A DNA stretch of 64,000 bases, from contig CAVQBE010000025.1 in assembly GCA_963710675.1 (NCBI GenBank), positions 124,001 through 188,000 on the forward strand, read 5' to 3'. Shown in pieces: positions 1 through 10,603 of the stretch. Positions within the stretch are counted from its first letter, which is position 1, and the number at the start of each line of letters is the position of its first letter. The notes under the pieces are model-generated. The model made no database searches and was not told the origin of the DNA. It saw only the letters and a list, made by a program, of their open reading frames with translations. Origin of the DNA: JACCZX01 sp963710675 (lineage in GTDB: Bacteria > Pseudomonadota > Gammaproteobacteria > Burkholderiales > Burkholderiaceae_F). A program made the translations under genes and the position numbers.

Positions 1-63
1 CGGCGAGAAGAAGCTGGCAAGCTACGGAGAAAGCTTGCTGGCCCAACTGGTGCCCGCGCGTGA
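1..63 (+). other. possible 3' end of an upstream gene
   Basis: The first 63 bases are open in frame 2 and encode residues ending in LLAQLVPAR, right before the proposed start of the next gene at 65. A TGA occurs at 61-63 in frame 1, one base off. With the many single-base frameshifts in this window, this could be the tail of a preceding gene that ends at that TGA. No family can be assigned from so short a piece. Confidence 0.25.
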
Positions 64-64
64 G

Positions 65-1146
65 ATGAATCCAGGCGAACACGAGCTTCAATATCCGTGG
101 GCTGACGTCACCTGCGCACGGGCACTTGGCAGACGCTGCGCCCCGGCGTGCATTGGGTGCGCATGCCGCTGCCGTTCGCGCTCGATCACATCAACCTGTG
201 GGTGCTCGACGACGAGATCGACGGGCACACTGGCTACACGCTGATCGATTGCGGAATCACCAGCAATGCCACCAAGCACGCGTGGGAACAATTGTTCGAC
301 GGCTCGTTTGCCGGCAAGCCGTTGCTGCGTGTTATCTGCACGCATTTTCATCCGGATCACTTCGGGCTCGCACACTGGTTGACTGCGGGCGGCGATCGGC
401 AGCGCTGGACGGTGCGACTGTGGATGACTGCCACCGAGTATGCGTTCGGACGCTATCTGTCGGCCGGCGGCGGGGACAACATCAGCGGCGACCTGGCTGC
501 GCAGCATTTTTCGCGTAACGGACTGAGCGACGGCGAAGCGCTGCAGCAGGTTCGCGAGCGCGGCTCGGGCTACTACCCCAGCCTCGTCCCGGCGGTGCCC
601 AGAAGTTTTCATCGGATCCACGATGGCGATGAGATTGCGATCGGGCATGCGCACGCGAAGCGCATCTTTCGGGTGATCGTTGGCTTCGGTCACGCACCTG
701 AACATGCGTCTCTGTATTGCGAAGACGATCGTCTGCTTCGTGGCAGGCGACATGGTGCTGCCGCGCATATCGACCAATGTCAGCGTGTTCGACCTGGAGC
801 CCGAAGCCGATCCGCTGCCGCGCTACTTTCGTTCGCTCGATCGATTGCTGATGCTGCCTGCCGACACGCTGGTGCTGCCGTCGCACGGCAAACCGTTTAC
901 AGGATTGCATCAGCGGATCGGCCAGCAGCATCCCATCATGCGGAACGGCTCGCTGAAGTGCTTGCCGCGTGCTCGGCTCCGCAAACGGCTGCGAGCATTG
1001 TGCCGGTGCTGTTCAAACGCCAGCTCGATTTACACCAGATGACGTTTGCGCTCGGCGAATCGCTCGCGCATCTACATGCGCTGTGGTACGAGGGCAAGCT
1101 CGATCGCAAGGTGGATGGTGGCGTGTACCGCTTCGCTGCGACATAA
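65..1146 (+). CDS. MBL-fold metallo-hydrolase (frameshifted)
   Basis: Metallo-beta-lactamase-fold hydrolase of the glyoxalase II-like type. The motif THFHPDH, at about 345-365, is the HxHxDH zinc-binding signature. Downstream, AGDMVLPRISTNVSVF and LPSHGKPF supply the later metal-ligand Asp and His regions. The start at 65 (MNPGEHELQYPWADVT) was chosen because it extends the domain N-terminus as in relatives; an internal start at 148 would truncate the first strand. The coding frame changes near 110-118, 740 and 932, so three indels split the gene, and the middle part reads in frame 2 while the ends read in frame 1. Substrate unknown: thioesters, lactones and glutathione thioesters are all possible for this family. 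It stands alone upstream of the convergent PLD gene. Confidence 0.75.
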
Positions 1147-1195
1147 CTTCCCTTTACTGCATTTGTATGGCGCGCCCGTGCACGAGGAGCGTTCT

Positions 1196-2473
1196 CTATA
1201 GCTGCGATGAAAACAGAGCTGCTCCGCGCTCCTTTAGCTTCTCATGCCACGGACGGGCTTGCCATTGCTCATACGTGATTCGTGTGGTGTTTTTCAAGTC
1301 GGCTTCGAAGGTTTGCGTCTGCTGACGCGCGAAGTCAGCGTCGTAGACGTTCAAATTGGCCTCGTCGTTCAGGCGAAACGAACGAGCGTCGAAGTTGGTC
1401 GATCCGACGGACGACCATAGGCCGTCGACGATCAGCAGCTTTACGTGATACATCGTCGGCTGATACTCATGAATCAACGCACCCGCCTGCAGTAGAGGAC
1501 CCCAGCTCGCCCGCGATGCGTTGCGCACGAAATCCGTATCGGTATATTTGCCGGGCAGAATCAGCCGCACTCGAACTCCGCGCTTCATTGCGGTCACCAG
1601 CGCTTCGCTGGTGATGTCGTCGGGTACGAAGTACGCCATCGCCAGATCGATCGTCTTCGCGGCCGCTGCGATCGACAGCAAATACATCAGATGCATGCTC
1701 TCGGAGCCGCCTTGGGCTGAGCTCTGGAAGACTTGCGCGTACATCGGGCCGTACGGTTTCTGTGCTGGAAAATAGGGATCGCCATGCAGCACCGAACCGC
1801 TGACTTTGGTCCAGTTGTCCATGAAGGCAGCCTGCATCTGCGCGACGGCAGGACCTTCAAGGCGATAGTGATTGTCGCGCCAGTGCTCCGGGTCCTGTGC
1901 GCTGCCGGTCCAGTTGTCGGCAACGCCGACGCCGCCAGTAAATCCTATGCGGCCATCGACAACCAACAGCTTGCGGTGAGTTCGATTGTTCACGCGCCCG
2001 AGGTTGTACCAGCGCAGCGGCCGGTACTTGCGAAAGTCGACGCCCGCCTGCGTCATCATCTCAATCGAATCGTTGTCCATTTTCTGGCTGCCTAGCCAGT
2101 CAACCAGCACGCTGACCTTGACTCCGGCGCGCGCGCGCTCGGCCAGTGCTTCGGCGAACCGCTTTCCGATCTCTCCGGACCAATAGATGTAGGTTTCGAA
2201 GTCGATGGTCTGCTTCGCACCTGATATCGCCTGCAGCATCGAAGGAAAAATCTGGTCGCCGTTAAGCAGGGTTTCAACGCGGTTGCCGTCGATCAGCGGA
2301 GGCCCGAGCAGCACGCTCACCGATCGCAGAAACTGCTGGTCAGCTACGGGGTACAAATGCGTTGGCCGTACGTCGATCTTTTTCTCGGCGCGCAGGTTCA
2401 AGACGATCAGCGTTACCAGAAGAGTCAGGACGGCGGTGGCGATGATGGGCAACATGAGCCGTTTGATTTTCAT
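1196..2473 (-). CDS. cardiolipin synthase-like phospholipase D protein
   Basis: Intact 425-residue protein. Residues about 8-27 form one N-terminal membrane anchor. Two HKD catalytic motifs follow: HRKLLVVDG, with His about 166, Lys 168 and Asp 173, followed by GFTGG; and HVKLLIVDG around residue 345, followed by GSTNFD. Two HKD motifs in about 420 residues with a short N-terminus is typical of ClsB/YbhO-type cardiolipin synthases, which condense phospholipids at the inner membrane. Other PLD-family phosphatidyltransferases cannot be excluded. The gene is divergent from the metC-like gene, with an 83-bp shared promoter region. Confidence 0.85.
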   Translation of the reverse strand: MKIKRLMLPIIATAVLTLLVTLIVLNLRAEKKIDVRPTHLYPVADQQFLRSVSVLLGPPLIDGNRVETLLNGDQIFPSMLQAISGAKQTIDFETYIYWSGEIGKRFAEALAERARAGVKVSVLVDWLGSQKMDNDSIEMMTQAGVDFRKYRPLRWYNLGRVNNRTHRKLLVVDGRIGFTGGVGVADNWTGSAQDPEHWRDNHYRLEGPAVAQMQAAFMDNWTKVSGSVLHGDPYFPAQKPYGPMYAQVFQSSAQGGSESMHLMYLLSIAAAAKTIDLAMAYFVPDDITSEALVTAMKRGVRVRLILPGKYTDTDFVRNASRASWGPLLQAGALIHEYQPTMYHVKLLIVDGLWSSVGSTNFDARSFRLNDEANLNVYDADFARQQTQTFEADLKNTTRITYEQWQARPWHEKLKERGAALFSSQL

Positions 2474-2556
2474 GACGGTGATAGCGATGGCCAGTTAATC
2501 GCAAACGGAGCGTGCCATGCAAGAATCCAGCCACCCGCGAGAGGATCGAGTCGAGA

Positions 2557-3741
2557 ATGGCAAAGCGCAAACCCGAAACGCTGCTGACGCACGGCGGAAA
2601 AGCCGCGATCGCCGGCCACGACTTCATCAATCCGCCGATCGTGCGCGGGTCGACGGTGCTGCACGCCAACGTTGCAGACATGAAAGAGCGTTCACGACGC
2701 TATCGAAGCGACGAACCCGGAGCGGTCAACTATGGCCTGTACGGGACGCCGACGCACCATGCGCTGTTTGACCTGTTAACCGAGCTCGAAGGTGGGTACA
2801 GAAGCTGGGCAGTGCCGTCGGGATTGACGTCGTGCACGATCGCAATGCTGGCTTTTTTGCGTGCCGGCGATCATGTGCTGGTGCCGGATTCCGCGTACGG
2901 GCCGACGCGTCGTTTCTGCATCGAGATGCTGCCGCGCTACGGCGTGCAGGCGAGTTTCTATGCACCCTACGCGGGGGGCGAACTGGAAGCACAGTTTCGC
3001 CCGAACACAAAGCTGCTGTGGCTCGAATCGCCGGGATCACTTGACCTTCGAAATGCAGGATGTGCCGTTGCTCGCCGAACTGGCACGCAAGCGCGGCGTT
3101 GTTACCGCGATCGACAACACCTGGGCCACGCCGCTTTACTTTCAGCCACTGAAGTGCGGCGTCGACGTCAGCGTGCATGCGGCGACCAAGTACATCTGCG
3201 GCCATTCAGACATGCTGATGGGAACGATCACGTGCGCACAGCAGGCATGGGCTCCGATGCGCCAGATCCTGTTCAACATGGGCCTGGTCGTGAGCCCCGA
3301 AGACGCTTACGTGGCGCTGCGCGGCTTGCGGTCACTGGCAGCGCGACTGCGCCAGCATCGCGCTACGGCCGAGCGCCTGATTGAATGGCTGCTGGCACAG
3401 CCTGAGGTTGAGCGCATTCTGTATCCGGCTTTGCAAAGCGGACCCTGGCTCATCGATTGTGGAGGCGCGACATGACCGGCGCCACCGGATTGTTCGGAAT
3501 TGTGTTGAAGCAGGGCGCGGGTGGCGCGCGCCTTAACGCGCTCGTTGATTCGGTCGAAGTCTTCGGCCGGGGCTATTCGTGGGGCGGCTATGAAAGCCTG
3601 CTGGTGCCCGTATATCCGGAGCGCAGTGTTGCGCCGTGCGAGGCCGAAGGACGCTTGTTCAGAATATCGGCGGGCCTAGAAGACGTTGATGATTTGATCG
3701 ATGATCTAAAGCGCGGATTTGCAGCGCTACGTGCCTGCTGA
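2557..3741 (+). CDS. metC: PLP-dependent cystathionine beta-lyase (frameshifted)
   Basis: Cys/Met-metabolism PLP enzyme (fold type I), about 394 residues once reassembled. Visible landmarks are TLLTHGGK at the N-terminus, the NYGLYGTPTHHALFDLL segment, the cofactor aspartate in AIDNTWATP, the Schiff-base lysine in HAATKYICGHSDMLMG, and the C-terminal SWGGYESL motif typical of MetC. Cystathionine beta-lyase makes homocysteine, pyruvate and ammonia in methionine synthesis. The start ATG at 2557 (MAKRKPETL) is preceded by a GAGAGG stretch. Frame breaks occur near 3033, where one T is extra, and near 3445. Both ends read in frame 1 and the middle in frame 2, so the two shifts compensate. Confidence 0.85.
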
Positions 3742-3769
3742 ACGCGACGCGAGAAGTCGCACAGTGCAC

Positions 3770-3785
3770 GGAAGCCGCGGCTTCC
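3770..3785. terminator. perfect palindrome between convergent genes
   Basis: GGAAGCCGCGGCTTCC is a perfect 16-base palindrome in the 53-base gap between the convergent metC-like gene and the SDR gene. It could act as a bidirectional terminator hairpin, although there is no T tract. Confidence 0.35.
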
Positions 3786-3794
3786 AGTCCACGA

Positions 3795-4562
3795 TCAGGG
3801 TGATGCGCCGCCGGCGCGCGGCTTTTGTTTGCGACCCGCCATGATCCGGTCGAACATCCAGCCAGGCATGACTTTCAGCAGCGCGGTCACCCAACCCATC
3901 TGCCACGGAATCGTGCGATAGCGAACGCCCGCGATGATGGCGTCAGCGGCGCGCCGCGCGAACGCGTCGACATTCATCAGGAAAGGCATCTGATACGGAT
4001 TTCTTTGCGTCATCGATGTGCGGATGAAGCCGGGCGAGATCGTGACGACCTTGATTCCGTATTTCGCCACCTCGACACGCAGGCTTTCGCAATAAACGAT
4101 CGCCGCGGCCTTCGAAGCACAGTACGCATCCGAGCCCGGCAGTCCACGTACGCCGGCGACACTGGCGATACCAACAAGCGTCCCGCGCCGGCGTGCCTTC
4201 ATCCCTGCGATGAATGGATGGAAGGTTGTGGCCATACCGATAACGTTGGTATCGAAGACGCGGGCGAATTGCTCGAGATCTTCATAGAACTCGGTCTTCA
4301 CGCCGACGGAGATTCCGGCGTTCGCGATCACGATATCGGTGCCGCCGACGGCCGCGTCGAATGCGTGCGCGGCGGCGATTAGCGCGTCCTTGTTGGTGAC
4401 GTCGGCAACGTAGGTGTGGTGACTGCCCGGCAGGGTAGCTTCGACGCCGGTGAGTGCGTCACGCCGTCGCGCTACCAGCCCCAGGCGAGCTCCACGCGCT
4501 GCGAACTCACGTGCAAGCGCGGCGCCTATGCCACTCGAGGCACCGGTAATGAAGACGTTCAA
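3795..4562 (-). CDS. short-chain dehydrogenase/reductase
   Basis: Intact classical SDR. It shows the Rossmann motif TGASSGIG near the N-terminus, NAGIS in the middle, a catalytic Ser in GIASVAGVRG and the YCASK active site (YxxxK). The C-terminus is basic and likely membrane-proximal (WMFDRIMAGRKQKPR). I chose TTG at 4562 as start: a GAGGAG Shine-Dalgarno lies six bases upstream and the Rossmann strand NVFITG begins at the next codon. The longer open frame to 4607 adds only an unconserved, arginine-rich stretch. It is the last gene of the argS - SPOR - dsbA - SDR run on the minus strand, an order common in Burkholderiales. Substrate unknown. Confidence 0.85.
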   Translation of the reverse strand: MNVFITGASSGIGAALAREFAARGARLGLVARRRDALTGVEATLPGSHHTYVADVTNKDALIAAAHAFDAAVGGTDIVIANAGISVGVKTEFYEDLEQFARVFDTNVIGMATTFHPFIAGMKARRRGTLVGIASVAGVRGLPGSDAYCASKAAAIVYCESLRVEVAKYGIKVVTISPGFIRTSMTQRNPYQMPFLMNVDAFARRAADAIIAGVRYRTIPWQMGWVTALLKVMPGWMFDRIMAGRKQKPRAGGASP

Positions 4563-4580
4563 CAAACGCTCCTCGTGTAC

Positions 4581-4599
4581 GCGACTGCTTCGCAGTCGC
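4581..4599 (-). other. stem-loop in the leader of the SDR gene
   Basis: GCGACTGC and GCAGTCGC form a perfect 8-bp stem with a 3-base loop. It lies about 20 bases upstream of the TTG start of the SDR and downstream of dsbA on the same strand. There is no following T run on the minus strand, so it may be an mRNA leader structure or a weak terminator after dsbA. Confidence 0.4.
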
Positions 4600-4688
4600 A
4601 CGTGCACTCGTCGCGACTAGTTAGGCGCGCTCCCTTCGGAGCGGCCGCGCGTGCGCGCGCAATATAAAGGCATGCAACGGAGGAGTGT

Positions 4689-5330
4689 TTATTTTTTTCT
4701 CTCTGCCCGTGCGCGCTGAATCAGGCTATCGAGGACGGCCACGCTTCCTTCGCGCGAACCGACCATGGATGGCGCAGTCACGAACTTGCCGTCGACGGCC
4801 ATGCTCGGCGTGCCGTCGATCTTGTAAGCGCGCCACACCTGGCCCGCGCGACTGGTTCGTGCACCCACTGAAAATGAGTTGTACGCATCGAGCCACTGCT
4901 TGCGGTCGATGCCCTGCGTTGCCATGAAATCAGCGATTTCGTCGGGTTTCAGCAACGGCATGCGCTTCGTCTGAATGGCTTCGAAGACTTTCGAGTGCAG
5001 GTCGCTGGTCTTGCCAAGCGCTTCGAGCGTGTAATAGATGCGAACGTGCGGCACCGACTTCTCATCCCATGAAATCGGAATGCGGCGATATTCGACATCG
5101 GAGGGCAGTGTTTTTCTCCAGCCTTGCAGCACGGGGTCGTAGGACATGCAGTGCGGGCACGAGTATTGGAAAAATTCAAGGACTTCAATCTTGTTGCCGG
5201 ACTCGCCGGGCTGCGAGGGTGTGACCGTACGAAAGTCTTTATTTTCCTGCAGCGGTCGCGCCGTCTGCGCGAGACCCACGGCAGGCAATGCGGCAACGGC
5301 GACCAGCAAACTGCGGCGCTTAATGAACAT
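4689..5330 (-). CDS. dsbA: thiol:disulfide interchange protein DsbA
   Basis: Periplasmic thiol oxidase of the DsbA family, about 213 residues. An N-terminal signal peptide (KRRSLLVAVAALPAVGLAQ) precedes the thioredoxin-fold strand EVLEFFQYSCPHC, whose CPHC redox motif is that of DsbA. The cis-Pro loop is seen in IDGTPSMAVDGKF. It introduces disulfides into exported proteins and is reoxidised by DsbB. The ATG at 5330 was preferred over an open frame to 5378 because GGAGA lies just upstream and the signal peptide starts there. It lies between the SPOR gene and the SDR on the minus strand. Confidence 0.92.
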   Translation of the reverse strand: MFIKRRSLLVAVAALPAVGLAQTARPLQENKDFRTVTPSQPGESGNKIEVLEFFQYSCPHCMSYDPVLQGWRKTLPSDVEYRRIPISWDEKSVPHVRIYYTLEALGKTSDLHSKVFEAIQTKRMPLLKPDEIADFMATQGIDRKQWLDAYNSFSVGARTSRAGQVWRAYKIDGTPSMAVDGKFVTAPSMVGSREGSVAVLDSLIQRARAERKK

Positions 5331-5422
5331 CAAAGATCTCCACACTTTTAAAGTTTCGAATGCTGCGAAGTATCGCAATAGAACGGTGACCCAGCGCTGC
5401 CCGATGACAGGGGATTCGCGGC

Positions 5423-5983
5423 TTATTTCAGTCGAACGAGTTGAACGTCAATGCCGTTTTCTGCCATTGTCTTGCGAATGCGGTTGACGTCCTCGAGGTT
5501 CCCATAGGGCCCGAGTCGTACGCGATACAACGTCGTGCCGTCCTGTTCACGCGGAAACACCCGGGCATCGAACCCCAGCAATGCGAGCCTGGCCCGCATC
5601 GAATCGGCATCGTCCGGGGTTCTAAACGCGCCTGCCTGTAACAGAAAGCGTGAATCCTCCGCCGGAAAGACATTTCCCTTTTCGGCCGGCGGAGGCGCCG
5701 CTTTCGGATCCGTCGCCGGATCGATCTTCGGTGGATCGGGCGTCGGTGCCTTAGTCGGGGCGTGCGTGTATAGCGGCTTGTTCGGATCGGGCAAGGGGCC
5801 GCTTCCCGCGGGGTTCACATTTTCGCTGGCCGGCCGGACCTTGTTGACGAACGGCACCGGCGCGTTGGTGATGAAAAGCGCCACGGCGACGGCGATTGCC
5901 AAGCCCAGCACCAGTCCGCCGACAAAGCCGACCAGCGTTGTTCCGCGTTGCGAAGTTACAAACACGTTTTCGGTTTCGTTCAC
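5423..5983 (-). CDS. SPOR-domain cell-division protein (FtsN-like)
   Basis: A 186-residue, single-pass inner-membrane protein. A short cytoplasmic N-terminus is followed by a membrane segment (about residues 16-38), a proline-rich linker (about 50-100) and a C-terminal SPOR domain (FLLQAGAFRTPDDADSMRAR ... YRVRLGPYG) that binds denuded septal peptidoglycan. The architecture is that of FtsN or the smaller SPOR proteins next to argS in Betaproteobacteria. The GTG start at 5983 overlaps the argS stop codon (GTGA), so the two genes are translationally coupled. Confidence 0.88.
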   Translation of the reverse strand: MNETENVFVTSQRGTTLVGFVGGLVLGLAIAVAVALFITNAPVPFVNKVRPASENVNPAGSGPLPDPNKPLYTHAPTKAPTPDPPKIDPATDPKAAPPPAEKGNVFPAEDSRFLLQAGAFRTPDDADSMRARLALLGFDARVFPREQDGTTLYRVRLGPYGNLEDVNRIRKTMAENGIDVQLVRLK

Positions 5984-7715
5984 ATGCGTTGCGGCGCTGA
6001 AACGCCGAGTAATCCGAGTCCGTTCGCGAGGACCTGCCGCGTGGCAAGAAGCAGCGCCAAGCGGGCGTTGCGCGTATCGGCGTCCTCGACCAGCACGCGC
6101 TCGGCATTGTAGTAGGCGTGAAAATCGGCCGAGAGTTCCTTCAGGTACGACGCCAGCTGATGCGGGGCCGCATCGCGGGCGGAATCCGCAAGGGTCGTCG
6201 GGTAATCGGCCAACCGGTTCATCAACGCATGCTCGCGCTCGCTCTGCAGCGGCGCAAGAGCCACTTCGGGTCCCGTCGGGACGGCAAATTCTTTCTCTTC
6301 GGCCTGAGCCAGCACCGAACAGATGCGCGCGTGCGCGTACTGCACGTAGTAGACCGGATTCTCATCCGATCTCGAAACTGCCAGATCGACGTCGAACACA
6401 AACTCGGCGTCGGGTTTGCGTGAGACGAGAAAGAACCGGGTCGCATCGCGGCCCACCCAGTCCAGCAGGTCGCGCAGCGTCACGTACGTTCCAGCGCGCT
6501 TGCTCATCTTGACTTCTTCGCCGTCCTTGGTCACGCGAACATCTTGTGCAGCACATAGTCGGGATACCCGCGCGGCACCTTCATGCCCAGCGACTTGGCT
6601 GCTGCCCGCAACCCCGCGCGGACGCGTGCGACGGTTCCATAGTGATCGGTGCCCTGCACGTTGACGACCTTGTCAAAACCGCGCTGCAGCTTGGTGGTGT
6701 GATAGGCCACATCGGGCACGAAGTAGGTATACGTGCCGTCCGACTTGCGCATCACGCGATCCTTGTCGTCCGTTGGCGGCCCGCCAAGGCCGGCGAGCTC
6801 GCCGTCGGCACCAAACGCGGTGGTCTTGAGCCAGAGCGCGCCTTCATGCTCATAGGTCATGCCCGATGCCACGATTGCATCGACCGCGGCCGCGACCTTG
6901 CCGTCGCTGTACAGCGACGACTCGAGAAAGTAGTGATCGAAATGCACACCGAGCGCATCGAGGTCGCGGTCCTGTTCGTTGCGCAGGTAGGCGACCGCAA
7001 ACTGCTGAATCGAATTTAGATCGTCCACGTTGCCGCTTGCCGCAACGAGGTGACCGTCCCGCTCTACCGTGGCCCGCGCAAGATAGTCACGCGCAATCTC
7101 GCCAATATATTCGCCACGGTATCCATTTTCAGGGAATGCTACGGCCTCGCCGCGCAGCTCCTTCGCGCGCGCCTGAACTGACAGCGCCAGCATCGCGATC
7201 TGCGCGCCAGCGTCGTTGTAATAGAACTCGCGCGTGACACGCCATCCCTGCGCCGCTAGCAAGTTGGCCAGCGCATCTCCAAGCGCCGCTTGTCTCGCAT
7301 GGCCCAGATGAAGCGGTCCGGTCGGGTTCGCGGATACGAATTCGACCATTACGTGCTCGCCTGTGTGTTCGTCGCTGACGCCGAACCGATCACCCTGATG
7401 CAAGACGTCGCGCACGACTTGCTGCCGCGCAGCGGGTGCGAGCCGTAGATTGATAAATCCCGGGCCGGCCAACTCAACCGCTTCGAGCAGTAACGAAAAC
7501 TCTTCGGTGCTGCGCATCGTTGCCACGATTTCGGTGGCCACTTCACGTGGATTTTTCTTCTGCGCCTTCGCAATCTGCAAGGCAACGTTGGTCGCGATGT
7601 CGCCGTGTGCCTCGACCTTCGGCCGCTCGAGCGTGATCGGAATCGCCGTCAAGCCAAGCTTCGCGCAAGCGTTCTCGATCAAAGCGACGAGTTGTTGTTT
7701 TTGCGAAGGAAGCAT
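5980..7715 (-). CDS. argS: arginyl-tRNA synthetase (frameshifted)
   Basis: Class I arginyl-tRNA synthetase. The HIGH-type motif appears as HLGH (GPLHLGHARQAALGDAL), the KMSKS-type motif as VKMSKRAG, and the C-terminal DALR anticodon-binding domain follows (ENPVYYVQYAHARICSVLAQ). The N-terminal Add-1 domain begins MLPSQKQQLVALIENA. One G is missing near 6544, where DYVLHKMVRVTKDGEE is expected, so the gene reads as a 394-residue and a 184-residue piece. An essential single-copy gene broken this way supports a sequence error rather than real decay. Its stop overlaps the start of the SPOR gene. Confidence 0.93.
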
Positions 7716-7858
7716 TGATGACGCTCAGGGTTTGCCACGCACAAGGCCGCGCAGTTTACTGAGCATGTGCGGCTTTGGCTGCAATCATGCGTTAGTCACG
7801 GTTTCGCCCTTAGAATGAAATGCACTCAGCCGCAAAACTATTCGATAACGAGGAGACC

Positions 7859-8876
7859 ATGAATCGACGCCAACTTCTGCAATCTGCCGCCATCGCAGGC
7901 GCGACCAGCGCGTTGCCCTTACCGCTGCTCGCGCAACAACAGCGCGCCATTTGCTACAACTGCCCGCCCGAATGGGCCGACTGGGGCGGCATGTTGAAGC
8001 TGATCAATCAGCGGCTGAACATTTCGGTCCCGCCTGACAATAAGAATTCAGGGCAATCGCTGGCAGCACTGATTGCCGAAAAAGGGCAACCCGGTTGCCG
8101 ACGTGACGTATCTCGGCGGACAAGTCGGTCCGCAGGCACGCGAAGCAGGTGTTCTTGCCGCATACAAGCCGCAACGCTGGAACGACATTCCCGCCGGATT
8201 GAAAGATCCCGAGGGCTACTGGTTCACGATTCACTCGGGCACGCTGGGACTGTTCATCAACACCGCCGCACTGCGCGGCAAGCCGGTGCCTCGCTCATGG
8301 AAGGATCTGACGAATCCCGACTACAAGGGGATGGTCGGCTATCTGAATCCAGCCAGTGCGGCGGTTGGACAGGTCGGGGTGATCGCAGTCAACCTGGCGC
8401 TCGGCGGAACGTACGAGAACCTCGATCCTGCGATTGCCTACTTCAAGCAGCTGCAGGCAAACAATCCGATCGTGCCGACGCAGACAGCGTACGCGCGCGT
8501 CCTGTCGGGCGAGATTCCGATTCTGTTCGACTACGACTTCAACGCCTATCGCGCGCAGTACACCGACAAGGCGCCGGTGCAATTTGTCATACCGCGCGAA
8601 GGTACACAGCAACTGCCTTATGTGATGGGATTGGTTGCACGCGGACCGAATCCCGAGCAAGGCAAGAAGATGCTGGACTTCCTTTTGTCGGACGAAGGGC
8701 AGAGGCACTGGGCGAATGCATTTCTGCGGCCGGTGTTTCCCGCCGCGATGAGTGCGGAAGTACGGTCACGCTTCGTGGCAGATTCCGAATACGCGCGTGC
8801 GCAACCGATCGATGTGTTCAAGCTCTCCAGCGTGGCGAAAGTGATTGGTGAGCGCTATCGAAAAGACGTGGGGTGA
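7859..8876 (+). CDS. ABC transporter periplasmic binding protein, PotD/AfuA type (frameshifted)
   Basis: Extracellular solute-binding protein of the iron/polyamine/aminoethylphosphonate type, about 338 residues. A signal peptide with a twin-arginine-like start (MNRRQLLQSAAIAGATSALP) is followed by motifs such as WFTIHSGTLGLFINTAAL, PRSWKDLTNPDYKGMVGY and SGEIPILFDYDFNAYRAQ. The ATG at 7859 follows a clear GAGGAGA. An extra G in a GGG run near 8089 shifts the frame (AEKGNPVADVTYLGG expected). It heads a run of binding protein, two permeases, ATPase and phosphodiesterase. Substrate by context: an organophosphorus compound, see the phosphodiesterase at 11645. Confidence 0.85.
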
Positions 8877-8894
8877 GTCAGCGGTGAGCCAAGG

Positions 8895-9780
8895 GTGATT
8901 CCGGAGGCTGAAGCGAGTTCTAACGCGAGGCCGGTTTCGTTGCGCCGGCTTCGCGGTCCGCTCGGTAGCGATGGCCCGATTCTGCTGTGGCTGTTGCTGC
9001 CGGCGGCGATCGTCTTTACCGCATTTTTTCTTCTACCTCTTGGCAATCTGTTTCTGATCGGCGGCTCGGGTGCGCGCGGTTGGGGTGCATACACAGCCGT
9101 GCTGACTGATGCGCAGTATCTGAGCAGCCTCGTGTCGACCGTTGCGCTGGCAGCGGCGACGACCGCTGCGACGTTGTTCATATCGGGCGTGACCGGCGTG
9201 TTTCTGACGCGTGCCCGCTTTCGAGGCCGTGCTTTGCTCGCGGCATTGCTGACACTGCCGCTCGCGTTTCCCGGCGTCGTGATCGGTTTCATGGTGATCA
9301 TGCTGGCGGGCCGGCAGGGTTTGATTCCGGACATCAGCGAGTGGCTGATCGGAGAGCGGATCGTTTTTGCTTATTCGATGGCAGGATTGTTTCTCGGTTA
9401 TTTGTACTTTTCGATTCCGCGCACGATCCTTACGGTGATGGCTGCTGCCGAAAAGCTCGACGTGCGGCTGGAAGAGGCGGCGCGGTCGCTCGGCGCAGGG
9501 CCGCTGCGCGTCGTCAGTGACGTCATCGTCCCGGCGCTGAAGCCTGCGTTGTTGTCGGCCGGTGCAATCTGCTTTGCCACTGCGATGGGCGCGTTCGGGA
9601 CCGCGTTTACGCTGGCGACGCGAATCAACGTCTTGCCGATGGTGATTTACACCGAATTCACTTTGCAGGCGAATGTCGCGACTGCGGCCGCGCTGTCATT
9701 CGTGCTTGGCGCGCTGACGTGGGCAGTGCTGGCAACGGTTCGCACCGCCGCAGGCACCACCGTGGCGGCGGCCGGGATAA
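8895..9780 (+). CDS. ABC transporter permease 1
   Basis: Inner-membrane permease with about six membrane segments. The binding-protein-dependent EAA loop is visible as EEAARSLGAGPLRVVSDVIVPALKPAL, where it contacts the ATPase. The GTG start at 8895 lies 19 bases after the binding-protein stop. The frame runs on past the next start to 9926, but a TAA in another frame at 9778-9780 abuts the ATG of permease 2, so I infer a one-base indel around 9750-9775 and an end at 9780. If the sequence is correct instead, the C-terminus would run about 49 residues into the next gene without recognisable homology. Confidence 0.8.
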
Positions 9781-10599
9781 ATGCGCCACCGCTCGATCTG
9801 GTTCTGGCCGCTGCTCGCGTTCACGATCGTCGTATGCGCGTTTCTGATTGTTCCGGTCGGCATGTCGATGCTTGCAGGTGTGACGCGCAATTACTTCATC
9901 GGGATCGACAGTGGTCTGACGCTTGAATGGGTGATCAAAGTCTGGACCGATTATCGTCACACGATCCTTCTTTCGATACAGATCGCGCTCGCTTGTCTAG
10001 CTTGCACGCTGCTGCTGGGTGTTCCTGCCGCGTATGCGCTGGCGCGCGCCAATAACGCGGCGACGCGAATCGTCGAAGAGCTGCTGGTCATGCCGGTCGC
10101 CATTCCGGGGCTTGCGACCGCGCTTGCGCTGATCGTCACGTTCGGCAACTGGGGTGGGTTTCGCCGTAGCTGGTTGATCATTCTGGTCGGCCACGTTTTG
10201 TTCACATTGCCGTTCATGGTGCGCAGCGTGCTTGCCGTGCTGGCATCGATCGATCTGAAGTCGCTTGAGGAGGGCGCACGCAGCCTGGGTGCCAACTTTG
10301 CGCAGCGGTTTTTTGGCATCGTATTGCCCAACTGTCGCAGCGGCATCGTCGCGGGTTCGCTGATGGTGGTGACGCTCTCGATCGGCGAATTCAACATGAC
10401 ACTGCTGCTGCACACACCACTGACGCCGACGCTGCCGGTCGGGCTGGCCGATGCGTATGCGTCGCTGCGGCTCGAGGTCGGCTCCGCCTACACGCTGATC
10501 TTTTTCATCATCATCATTCCGTTGCTGATCGCGCTGCAGTGGGCATCGCAACCTGTGAATCTTGCGCGATCCGCGCAACAGCGGCGTGCGGCGACATGA
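9781..10599 (+). CDS. ABC transporter permease 2
   Basis: Intact 272-residue permease, about six membrane segments. The N-terminal helix is FWPLLAFTIVVCAFLIVPVG and the EAA loop is LEEGARSLGANFAQRFFGIVLP. It pairs with permease 1 to form the translocation channel of the importer. The start ATG directly follows a TAA in another frame that probably ends permease 1. Confidence 0.9.
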   Translation: MRHRSIWFWPLLAFTIVVCAFLIVPVGMSMLAGVTRNYFIGIDSGLTLEWVIKVWTDYRHTILLSIQIALACLACTLLLGVPAAYALARANNAATRIVEELLVMPVAIPGLATALALIVTFGNWGGFRRSWLIILVGHVLFTLPFMVRSVLAVLASIDLKSLEEGARSLGANFAQRFFGIVLPNCRSGIVAGSLMVVTLSIGEFNMTLLLHTPLTPTLPVGLADAYASLRLEVGSAYTLIFFIIIIPLLIALQWASQPVNLARSAQQRRAAT

Positions 10600-10603
10600 A
10601 GTG